Below, piece by piece: positions 1-6,873 of a stretch of 22,335 nt of DNA. A program made the position numbers and the translations under genes. The DNA lies in assembly GCA_040901775.1 (NCBI GenBank), contig JBBDYF010000168.1, positions 1-22,335 on the forward strand, written 5' to 3'. The notes under the pieces are model-generated. The model saw nothing but the letters and a program-made list of their open reading frames with translations. It ran no database searches and was not told the DNA's origin. The DNA is from CAYLLN01 sp040901775 (GTDB lineage: Bacteria > Planctomycetota > Planctomycetia > Pirellulales > Pirellulaceae). Position 1 is the stretch's first letter. Each line of letters starts with the position of its first letter.

Positions 1-73
1 GTCGGAGGTCGGAGGTCGGAGGTCGGAGGTCGGAGGTCAGAGGTCGGGAGGTCGGGAGGGCGGGAGGGCGAGG
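1..73. repeat. Degenerate heptamer tandem repeat (GTCGGAG)n
   Basis: Five perfect copies of GTCGGAG (1-35) are followed by one variant GTCAGAG (36-42). The unit then becomes an octamer, GTCGGGAG twice (43-58), and decays into GGCGGGAG and GGCGAGG. The array is cut by the left window edge, so its full copy number is unknown. It lies just downstream of the stop codon of the leftward DUF1553 gene and does not enter it. The G-rich strand has runs of two to three G at regular spacing, so a G-quadruplex on that strand is conceivable. Slipped-strand expansion is the simplest origin. Confidence 0.9.
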
Positions 74-105
74 CTCCTGCCGAGCCGTGGGTTTAACGTT
101 TATGA

Positions 106-2712
106 TTATTCCAAATACACAAATTCGTTCAAATTGAGCGCCAGCAGGCAAAACTGCCGGAGGGCCTCTTTCGTGGAAGCGCCTTCGGCCGCTTGCGTTG
201 TTTTCATAAAGGTGATGCCGCGATCGATCTCGGCCTGGGTGGGAATCCGCTGCAAGACGCGCCGCAAGACCAGCCGCACCTGGCTGGCCGGGCTGTCCTG
301 GGCCGAGTCGCTGCTGGCCTCGGCAAGCACATGGGCGGCGAACATCTCGGCCTGCGAGTTCAAAAACTCGCTGTTCAGCATTCCCAAAGCCTGTGTCGGC
401 TGCGTGGTGCTAAAGCGGACGGGACAGGGCGAGTCGGGATCGGGAGCGTCGAACGAAGTGAGAATCGGCACGGCCAGCGATCGCTTGATGTGGATGAACA
501 CGCTCCGCGACGCCGCTTCTTCCAGCGACGACTTGCCCCAGCCGCGGCCCGGCTGCGACTGGCCGGCCAGCACTTCGGCCGGGATGACGGGATAGACACT
601 CGGGCCTTCCTGCTTGGCCAGGTGCAAGTTGCCGCTGGCCGCCAGGATGGAATCGCGGACCTCTTCGGCCGAAAGACGCCGCAGGTCGAAGTGCGACAGC
701 AGGTCATTCTCGGGGTCGTTCTTGGCGGCCTCCGGATTGACCTTGCCCGACATGCGAAAGGCGGCGGAGGTGAGGATTAACCGGTGCAAGTGCTTGAGCG
801 ACCATGGAGTTGGCTCAGTGGGCTGACGCCCACCGCTCGCCGGCTGCGCCCAAACGCTCGCCGTTGGCTCGACGAATTCGCTTGCCAGCCAGTCGAGCAG
901 TTCGGGATGGGTCGGCGGGATTCCCATGTAGCCAAAATTGCTCGACGAGCGAACGATGCCCCGGCCGAAATGGTACTGCCACACCCGGTTGGCCATGACG
1001 CGGCTCGTCAGCCGATTTTCGGGACTGGCGATCCAGTCAGCCAGCACGCGGCGGCGGCCCAGGCCGGCGCCGCTGGGCGGGGGAACAATTTGCGGCGGGG
1101 CCGCGCCGGCGGGAGTCACGACCTCGGGAAAGCCCGGCTCGACCAGTTCGCCGTGACTTTGCGGATTACCGCGCAATAAAATGTAGGTTTCCTCGGGGGT
1201 CGCATCTTCTTTCACCGCGAGCGCCTGCGCCGCGCCGCGCGGCCGCTCGCGCTCGAAGCGTTCCAGCTTTTGCTGCAACGCCTTGTAGGTGTCGAATGCT
1301 TCTTGCGAGAGCAACCCGCCGACGTGCTTCTTCAACACCGAGACCCGATTCTTGGGGAACTTGAAGTCGTCTCGCTCGCCGCCGGGCAGCTTCTCCACCA
1401 GCGGCCCTTCGATTTCGTCGAGTTGCCGTTCCAGGTCGGCCAGTTTCGCTTCGTAGGCGGCCAGTTGCTCGCCGAATCGCGCCTGCTCTTCGGGCGTGGC
1501 GATCGAGACCAGCGAAGCCTCGGCCACCGATTCGTCGCTCCGCACGCCGTAATGTTTGATGCCGCGGAAAAAGGCGACCATCTTGTAATAGTCGCGCTGC
1601 GGGATGGGATCGATCTTGTGATCGTGGCAGCGGGCGCAGTTCACCGTCAGGCCGAGAAACGTTTGCCCCGTCGTCGCCACGATGTCGTCCAGCCCGTCGA
1701 AATACGCCAGCAGCGGGTCGGCCGGTTCGTCATCCCATAGGCCCAGCCGGTAGTAGCCGGTGGCGATGATCGAATCGGGTGTGACGTTGTCGAGCTCGTC
1801 CCCCGCCAGTTGCTCGCGGATGAATTGATCGTACGGCATATCCGCGTTGAGCGCGCGGATCACGTAGTCGCGATACCGCCAGACAAACGGCTTGGCGTTG
1901 TCGCGCTCAAAACTGTTCGACTCGGCATAGCGCACCAGGTCCAACCAGTGCCGGCCCCAATGCTCGCCATAGTGGCGCGATGCGAGCAGCCGCTCGACGA
2001 CTTTTTCGTAGGCATCGGCCGATTCGTCGGCGACAAACGTCTGCACCTCGTCGGGCGACGGGGGCAAGCCGGTCACCGAGTAATAGACGCGGCGCAAGAG
2101 CGTTGCCTTGTCGGCCTCCTGCGGCGCGGCAAGACGTTTCTCTTCGAGCTTGGCCAGAATGAAAGCGTCGATCGGGTTTTTGACCCAGCCCTGGTTCTTC
2201 ACCGGCGGAATCGCGGGGCGCGTCACCGGCTTGAACGACCAGAAGTTGCGGGCCGCCTCATCGACGACCGGCGGGCCGTGCTGCACCAGGTTTCCCTTTT
2301 CCCCCTCGGGCCAGGGGAGGCCCATCTTTACCCACTCGGTCAGCACCGCGATCTGGGCCTGCGGCAGCTTCCCCTTAGGGGGCATTTCGTAGCTTTGATA
2401 GTTGATCGCTTCGAGCAGCGAGCCCTCGCCCGGACTTTCGAGCGACACGATCTCGCCATTTTCGCCCCCCTTGAGCACTCCCTCGCGCGAGGTCAGGTAC
2501 AGCTCGCTTTGCACCTTCTTTTCGGCACCGTGGCAATTGAAGCAGTTGGCCTTGAGAATCGGCTTCACTTCGCGCTCGAAGAACGCCAATTGTTCGGCGG
2601 TAAACGCGGGTGTCTGGGCCGGCTCGGCAGCTTTTGCAGTGCCGGCCACGGCGCAAAGCGCGAGCAGCGCCATCCGGCACGCCTGCTGCAAAAATTGAAA
2701 CGGAACTCGCAT
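106..2712 (-). CDS. Secreted PSCyt1 / DUF1549 / DUF1553 (PSD1) cytochrome-type protein
   Basis: Large exported protein of the planctomycete cytochrome family. The ATG at 2712 is chosen because GGGAG lies 7 nt before it and the product then opens with a signal peptide (hydrophobic MALLALCAVAG, likely cleavage after AKA near residue 28). The longer frame to 2799 adds 29 non-conserved residues. Domains: PSCyt1 with heme motif CFNCH at about 57-61; DUF1549 from about 150 with a second CxxCH (CARCHDHK); DUF1553 in the C-terminal third, ending FVYLE. The role is inferred as periplasmic electron transfer or polymer degradation; these proteins are usually paired with a DUF1501 gene, which would lie outside the window if present. 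About 18 extra residues (615-632) come from an inserted repeat at 817-870. The gene is divergent from rpmI. Confidence 0.93.
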   Translation of the reverse strand: MRVPFQFLQQACRMALLALCAVAGTAKAAEPAQTPAFTAEQLAFFEREVKPILKANCFNCHGAEKKVQSELYLTSREGVLKGGENGEIVSLESPGEGSLLEAINYQSYEMPPKGKLPQAQIAVLTEWVKMGLPWPEGEKGNLVQHGPPVVDEAARNFWSFKPVTRPAIPPVKNQGWVKNPIDAFILAKLEEKRLAAPQEADKATLLRRVYYSVTGLPPSPDEVQTFVADESADAYEKVVERLLASRHYGEHWGRHWLDLVRYAESNSFERDNAKPFVWRYRDYVIRALNADMPYDQFIREQLAGDELDNVTPDSIIATGYYRLGLWDDEPADPLLAYFDGLDDIVATTGQTFLGLTVNCARCHDHKIDPIPQRDYYKMVAFFRGIKHYGVRSDESVAEASLVSIATPEEQARFGEQLAAYEAKLADLERQLDEIEGPLVEKLPGGERDDFKFPKNRVSVLKKHVGGLLSQEAFDTYKALQQKLERFERERPRGAAQALAVKEDATPEETYILLRGNPQSHGELVEPGFPEVVTPAGAAPPQIVPPPSGAGLGRRRVLADWIASPENRLTSRVMANRVWQYHFGRGIVRSSSNFGYMGIPPTHPELLDWLASEFVEPTASVWAQPASGGRQPTEPTPWSLKHLHRLILTSAAFRMSGKVNPEAAKNDPENDLLSHFDLRRLSAEEVRDSILAASGNLHLAKQEGPSVYPVIPAEVLAGQSQPGRGWGKSSLEEAASRSVFIHIKRSLAVPILTSFDAPDPDSPCPVRFSTTQPTQALGMLNSEFLNSQAEMFAAHVLAEASSDSAQDSPASQVRLVLRRVLQRIPTQAEIDRGITFMKTTQAAEGASTKEALRQFCLLALNLNEFVYLE
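809..870 (+). repeat. Palindromic repeat inserted in-frame in the DUF1553 gene, with 8-bp direct flanks
   Basis: GTTGGCTC occurs at 809-816 and again at 863-870, bracketing a 46-nt core. The period is 54 nt (18 codons), so the reading frame is preserved. Removing one unit restores a DUF1553-like junction (FVEPT followed by PWSLKHLHRL). The core contains hairpin GTGGGC-TGAC-GCCCAC (818-833), then CCGCTCGCC (833-841) and CGCTCGCC (855-862). The 21-nt stretch 821-841 matches 4267-4287 in pheS at 19 of 21 positions. The flanks look like a target-site duplication; a local tandem duplication is the alternative. Confidence 0.7.
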
Positions 2713-2890
2713 GCACTGGCTCCCGCGGCCGACCCAAGGTGGGATGGAGGGGTCGGCTCGTGATCGGTTGGCGATTCTTTGGACGTCCGGACGGCTCAAC
2801 TTCCGTGCGCCGCTAACCCTTTCAGGATAAACTCTCGCCCGCTCCGAACCTAGCGGTGACCGTTGAATGACACTTTTGGATCAAACGCCC

Positions 2891-2920
2891 CTTCCGCGAC
2901 TTGTCGCAGATCCCTATACT
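2891..2920 (+). promoter_or_regulatory. Putative promoter of the rpmI-rplT-pheST operon
   Basis: TATACT at 2915-2920 is a good -10 match and is preceded at 17 nt by a weak -35, TTCCGC (2892-2897). Transcription would start near 2927 and leave a leader of about 45 nt before rpmI. It lies in the 259-nt gap between the divergent DUF1553 gene and rpmI, where the operon needs a promoter. The call rests on hexamer similarity only. Confidence 0.4.
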
Positions 2921-2971
2921 GCAAGGCTTTCCGCCACGCAGACACTACCGCTTGAGCCGCCGGGGTGAATT

Positions 2972-3175
2972 ATGCCCAAAATGAAAACCCACAAAGGGAC
3001 GAAAAAACGCTTCCGCTTGACCGCTTCGGGCAAGGTCAAGCATCGTTCGTCCGGCACCAGCCACCTGGCCGCCCGGATGTCGAAGAAGCGGCGCCGTAAC
3101 CTGCGTGGCACGCGGGTCATGCACGATGCGATGGTTGACCAGATCACCATCGCATTGGGCAAGCACAGCAGCTAG
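2972..3175 (+). CDS. rpmI: 50S ribosomal protein L35
   Basis: 67-residue basic protein with the L35 pattern: MPKMKTHKGTKKRFRLTASG at the start, then the HLAARMSKKRRRNLRGT segment. Length and sequence are normal for L35, a small 50S subunit protein made with L20. A purine-rich GGGGTGA lies just upstream of the ATG. It is the first gene of an apparent rpmI-rplT-pheS-pheT operon. In many bacteria infC precedes rpmI, but here the upstream neighbour is a divergent DUF1553 gene, so initiation factor IF3 must be encoded elsewhere. Identification is secure. Confidence 0.97.
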   Translation: MPKMKTHKGTKKRFRLTASGKVKHRSSGTSHLAARMSKKRRRNLRGTRVMHDAMVDQITIALGKHSS

Positions 3176-3328
3176 GTGTTTTGCAAACAGACCGCCCCGG
3201 TTCGCGTCCGGGGCGCCAACTTTAGCACGCGGGCGCGTAACATCTGGGGCGTACTCCCAGGGGCCTGACGATGCCAGATAAAAGTCCTAACGAATTGAGT
3301 TTAGGACTGCAAACAAGGAATTCATTCC
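3176..3328 (+). promoter_or_regulatory. Structured leader between rpmI and rplT
   Basis: This 153-nt spacer is long for two ribosomal protein genes of one operon and is rich in inverted repeats. Stem 1 is CGCCCCGG/CCGGGGCG (3193-3200 with 3208-3215). Stem 2 pairs ATCTGG (3242-3247) with CCAGAT (3274-3279). It competes with an alternative stem, CTGGG (3244-3248) with CCCAG (3256-3260). Stem 3 is AGTCCTAA (3283-3290) with TTAGGACT (3301-3308). The rplT ribosome binding site AAGGAA (3315-3320) lies in a small GGAA/TTCC hairpin that can mask it. Autogenous control by L20, as known for other L20 operons, is an inference. Confidence 0.45.
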
Positions 3329-3685
3329 ATGCGCGCACGTAAAGGAGCGGCCGGCACTCAGGCCAAGAAGCGGCTGTTCAAGCGGGCGAAGGGCTATGTC
3401 GGCGGTCGCCGCAAGCTGCTTCGCACCGTCAAGGAGACCCTCGTTCGGGCCGGTGTCTTTGCGTTCCGCGACCGCCGCGTGAAAAAGCGGGAATTCCGCC
3501 GCCTCTGGATCACGCGAGTCAGCGCCGCCTGCCGCCAGCGCGACCTCCGCTACAGCCAGTTCATCGCCGGGCTGGAAAAGGCGAACATCGAGCTCGATCG
3601 CAAGAGCCTCTCGGAAATTGCGGTGGCCGATCCCGCTGCGTTCGACCTGATCGTCGCTCAAGCGAAGCAGGCGCTCGGGCTGTAA
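3329..3685 (+). CDS. rplT: 50S ribosomal protein L20
   Basis: 118-residue L20, the early-binding 23S rRNA assembly protein. The family signature is visible in the middle: AKGYVGGRR, then FRDRRVKKREFRRLWITRVSAACR, and LRYSQFIAGLEKANIELDRK further on (positions about 25-95). The N terminus (MRARKGAAGTQAKKRLFKRA) departs from the common MARVKRG form but keeps the basic rRNA-binding extension. AAGGAA sits 8 nt before the ATG. pheS starts 6 nt after the stop, so translation of the two is probably coupled within one transcript. L20 is an autoregulator in several bacteria, which fits the structured leader in front of it. Confidence 0.97.
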   Translation: MRARKGAAGTQAKKRLFKRAKGYVGGRRKLLRTVKETLVRAGVFAFRDRRVKKREFRRLWITRVSAACRQRDLRYSQFIAGLEKANIELDRKSLSEIAVADPAAFDLIVAQAKQALGL

Positions 3686-3691
3686 AGCGAC

Positions 3692-4792
3692 ATGGCGCTT
3701 CCCCAATTCCTTGCCGACTTGGACGCCCTGGCCGCCGACGCATCGCAAGCGTTCGACGCGGCTGCCGACGCCGCCGCGCTTGAAGCCGCCCGGATCGAAT
3801 TTCTGGGGGCCGCCAAGGGCCGACTCAAGGGGGTGCAAAAGGGGCTGGGCTCGGTCGGCAAGGACGACAAGCCCGCTGCCGGCAAACGGCTGAACGAGGT
3901 GAAGGTGCAAATCGAGGCGGCGTTCGTCGCCGCCGGCGAACGTATGTCGTCGGCCGGGTCCATCGGAAAGAACCTTTCGCATTTCGATCCCACGCTTCCC
4001 GGCAAACCCCTGCGGATCGGCCGGTTGCACCCGATTTCGCAGACGATCGAGGAACTGAAAGAAATCATGGGCCGCCTCGGCTTCTCGGTGGCCGATGGGC
4101 CCGAGATCGAAGACGAGTATCACAACTTCGAAGCCCTGAACATTCCGCTCGAACACCCGGCCCGCGACCCGCTGGATAACTTTTATCTGAGCGCGGCGAG
4201 CGCGGCGAGCGGCCAGCGTGAGCTGGCTGAGGGGGTCGCTTCACCGGAAGTTCCAGCCAATCGGGAGGCTGACGCCTCCCGCTCGCCATTGCGCTCGCCC
4301 CTGCTTTTGCGCAGTCAGACCAGCACCGTGCAGATCCGCGTGATGCAAGCGCGGCAGCCGCCAATCCGCATCATTTCGCTGGGGCGGGTCTATCGGCCCG
4401 ACGCCGCCGACGCCACGCACTACCCCATGTTCCACCAGATGGAAGGGCTGTTGATCGACCGCGCGGCGACGATGGCCGACCTGAAAAGCGTGCTGCGGAT
4501 GTTCGCCACCAGCTACCTGGGGGCCGACGTTCACGTCCGTTTTCGCCCCTCGTTCTTTCCGTTCACCGAGCCGAGCGTCGAGGCCGATTTCCAGTGGCAG
4601 GACCGCTGGGTCGAATTCGGCGGCGCCGGCATGGTCGATCCGAACGTGCTGCGGGCCGTCGGCTACGACCCCGAAGTCTTCACCGGCTTTGCCTTCGGCC
4701 TGGGGATCGAGCGGCTTTGCATGCGCCGCCACGGCATCACCGACATCCGCGAATTCTACAAAAACGACGTCCGATTTTTGCATCAATTCTAG
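3692..4792 (+). CDS. pheS: Phenylalanine--tRNA ligase alpha subunit, with an inserted segment
   Basis: Catalytic subunit of the alpha2-beta2 cytosolic PheRS, which activates phenylalanine and charges tRNA-Phe. A helical N-terminal region (about 1-90) precedes the class II core: motif 2 region PPIRIISLGRVYRPD, FHQMEGLLIDR, FRPSFFPFTEPS, and motif 3 GFAFGLGIERL near 331-342. At 366 residues it is somewhat longer than typical because residues about 167-203 are an Ala/Ser/Arg-rich segment between DNFYL and LLLRSQTS, where most homologues join after a few residues. That segment is encoded by a palindromic repeat (4195-4299). The active-site residues appear intact, so the enzyme is presumably functional. 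pheT follows after 9 nt. Confidence 0.96.
   Translation: MALPQFLADLDALAADASQAFDAAADAAALEAARIEFLGAAKGRLKGVQKGLGSVGKDDKPAAGKRLNEVKVQIEAAFVAAGERMSSAGSIGKNLSHFDPTLPGKPLRIGRLHPISQTIEELKEIMGRLGFSVADGPEIEDEYHNFEALNIPLEHPARDPLDNFYLSAASAASGQRELAEGVASPEVPANREADASRSPLRSPLLLRSQTSTVQIRVMQARQPPIRIISLGRVYRPDAADATHYPMFHQMEGLLIDRAATMADLKSVLRMFATSYLGADVHVRFRPSFFPFTEPSVEADFQWQDRWVEFGGAGMVDPNVLRAVGYDPEVFTGFAFGLGIERLCMRRHGITDIREFYKNDVRFLHQF
4195..4299 (+). repeat. Palindromic repeat inserted in-frame inside pheS
   Basis: The left arm GGCGAGCGC-GGCGAGCGG (4195-4212) is inverted-complementary to the right arm CCGCTCGCC-ATT-GCGCTCGCC (4279-4299), perfect apart from a 3-nt spacer. Inside are hairpins GCCAGC-GTGA-GCTGGC (4212-4227) and CGGGAGGC-TGAC-GCCTCCCG (4262-4281). 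The core GGCTGACGCC-NN-CCGCTCGCC (4267-4287) recurs in the DUF1553 gene at 821-841. The frame stays open and encodes about 37 residues not expected in PheS. I found no clear target-site duplication here. Confidence 0.72.
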
Positions 4793-4801
4793 GGGGCTTC
4801 C

Positions 4802-6838
4802 ATGATCGTCTCCTGGAACTGGCTGAAAGAGCTCGTCCCGCTCACGCTGTCGCCCACCGAAGTGGCGCAGCGGCTGATGATGGCGGGCCTCAACCTGGAA
4901 TCGACCGAAGCGCTGGGCAACGACGTGGTCATCGACCTCGAGGTGACCAGCAACCGGCCCGACTGCCTGGGGCACATCGGCGTCGCCCGCGAAGCTGCCG
5001 TGCTGTGTGGTTTGCCGCTGAAAGTGGCCGAGCCCCAGCTTCCGACCGCCAACCACGCGGACGAACGGATCGCCGACGACCTGCGGAACTATGCCCAGGT
5101 CGAGGTGCAGTCGCCCGAGCTTTGCCCGCGCTATACGGCCCGCCTGATACGCGGCGTTAGCGTGCGGCCCTCTTCCGCCCAGATGGCGGTTCGGCTGGTA
5201 TCGATCGGCCAGCCGGTCGTCAACAACATCGTCGATATCACGAACTACGTCCTCATGGAGTGCGGCCAGCCGCTGCACGCCTTTGACTTTCAGAAGCTGG
5301 CGGGGCGGCGGATCGTCGTCCGGCGGGCCAAGGCGGGCGAACGACTCGCAGCGATCGACCACAAGACCTATGCCCTCGAACCGAAGATGTGTGTCATTGC
5401 CGATGCCGAGCGGCCGGTCGCGCTGGGGGGCGTGATGGGGGGCGCGTCCACCGAAGTATCGCCGACCACGACCGACGTGCTGATCGAGGCGGCCCAGTTC
5501 GCCCCGTTGTCGATCCGGGCGACGGCCCGCAAGCTGAAACTGCACAGCCCTTCGTCCTATCGCTTCGAGCGCGGGACCGATCTCGAAGGGGTCGATTGGG
5601 CCAGCCGACGCTGCTGCGAACTGATCCTCAAACATGCCGGTGGCGAACTGGTCGAGGGAGTGATCGACGTCGGCCCGGAGCGCCCGGCCCGCGAGCCGAT
5701 CGTCTTGCGGCTGGCGCAGCTCCAGCGGATTCTGGGAATCGAAGTGCCGGCCGAGACCGTCCGCAAAATCCTGACCGCCTTGGGATGTCAGGAGAAATCG
5801 GCCGACGCCACGAGGCTCACCACGACCCCGCCCAGTTGGCGGCGCGATCTGACCCGCGAGATCGACCTAGTCGAGGAAGTGGCCCGCGTGCATGGCTACG
5901 ATAAAATTCCCGAAGACGCCAGCGTGCCGATGGTCAGCTCGCATCGCTCCCCAAGCGATCGCGTGCAGGCCAAGGTGCGCCAGGTGCTGATCGCCGGCGG
6001 CTTCGACGAGGCGCTCACCGCCAGCGTCGTTACCGAAAAATGGTCGGCCGCGTTCAGCCCTTGGACCGATGCCGAGCCGCTGGTTGCCAATTCGCCCCTG
6101 CTCGAAGGGGCCGATCGGCTGCGGCGGAGTCTCGTTCCCAGCTTGCTCGACGTGCGGCGAATCAACGAGTCGCTCAGCAACCCGACGATCGAACTGTTCG
6201 AGACCGCGCGCGTCTATCTCGCGCGGCCCGCTGGCTTGCCCGCCGAGCAATGGACGCTGGCAGCCGTCAGTGGAGAGGGATTCGCGCACCTGAAGAGTGT
6301 GGTCGAGGCGCTGCTCGACACGCTGCATGTGGGCGAACCGCTCGAACTGGCCGATTTCCGGCATTCGTTGCTGGCGTCGGGACGGGCCAGCGCGCTTACC
6401 GTCGGTGGCCAGCGGCTCGGATTCCTGGGCGAAGTGTCGGCCGCCGGGCTCAAAACGTTTGGCCTGCGCGGCGAAGCGGCGATTTTGGAACTCGATCTGT
6501 CCGTGCTTGCCGGGCGAGCGCGGCTGGCCACGACCTACGCCGAGCAAAGCCCCTATCCGACGATGACCCGCGATATCAACCTGATCGTGGACGAACGGGT
6601 TCGCTGGGCCGATCTGGCCGGGACGGCGCGGATCGCGTCGGGATCTGACCTGGAACGTCTCGCCTATCTCGACACCTACCGCGACGAGCAGAAAGACGGC
6701 CCCGGCAAAAAACGGCTGCTCTTTTCGCTGACTCTGCGGCCGCAAGACCGCACGTTGACCGGCTCCGAGGCCGATGCCATTCGCGACGCCGTCGTCGCCG
6801 CCTGCACCGAGCGCCACGGCGCGAAGCTGTTGAGTTAA
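4802..6838 (+). CDS. pheT: Phenylalanine--tRNA ligase beta subunit lacking the OB-fold domain
   Basis: Beta subunit of PheRS, partner of PheS. It starts MIVSWNWLKELVP, then passes at about residue 40 straight from MAGLNLESTEAL to the B1-type segment DLEVTSNRPDCLGHIGVARE. The roughly 110-residue tRNA-binding (EMAP/OB) domain found there in E. coli PheT is absent, so the protein has 678 residues rather than about 800. The rest is complete: B3/B4 editing domain (VVNNIVDITNYVLMECGQPL, about 140-290), B5 (about 300-375), catalytic-like core (about 385-580), and a C-terminal anticodon-binding FDX-ACB domain (SPYPTMTRDINLIV to the end). AGGGGG lies just before the ATG. It is convergent with the isomerase gene 35 nt away, with no visible terminator. 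Confidence 0.96.
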   Translation: MIVSWNWLKELVPLTLSPTEVAQRLMMAGLNLESTEALGNDVVIDLEVTSNRPDCLGHIGVAREAAVLCGLPLKVAEPQLPTANHADERIADDLRNYAQVEVQSPELCPRYTARLIRGVSVRPSSAQMAVRLVSIGQPVVNNIVDITNYVLMECGQPLHAFDFQKLAGRRIVVRRAKAGERLAAIDHKTYALEPKMCVIADAERPVALGGVMGGASTEVSPTTTDVLIEAAQFAPLSIRATARKLKLHSPSSYRFERGTDLEGVDWASRRCCELILKHAGGELVEGVIDVGPERPAREPIVLRLAQLQRILGIEVPAETVRKILTALGCQEKSADATRLTTTPPSWRRDLTREIDLVEEVARVHGYDKIPEDASVPMVSSHRSPSDRVQAKVRQVLIAGGFDEALTASVVTEKWSAAFSPWTDAEPLVANSPLLEGADRLRRSLVPSLLDVRRINESLSNPTIELFETARVYLARPAGLPAEQWTLAAVSGEGFAHLKSVVEALLDTLHVGEPLELADFRHSLLASGRASALTVGGQRLGFLGEVSAAGLKTFGLRGEAAILELDLSVLAGRARLATTYAEQSPYPTMTRDINLIVDERVRWADLAGTARIASGSDLERLAYLDTYRDEQKDGPGKKRLLFSLTLRPQDRTLTGSEADAIRDAVVAACTERHGAKLLS

Positions 6839-6873
6839 ATGGCTCCGCTGATTCGCTTGGATTGCAACGCCAC

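Noticed and set aside
1..73. CRISPR array
   Set aside because: The units are 7-8 nt with no spacers, so this is a simple tandem repeat.
1810..2763. 317-codon open frame on the plus strand
   Set aside because: Antisense to the DUF1549 region of the cytochrome gene; no domain seen.
4241..5635. 464-codon open frame on the minus strand
   Set aside because: Antisense to pheS and pheT, whose identities are certain; shadow of codon bias.
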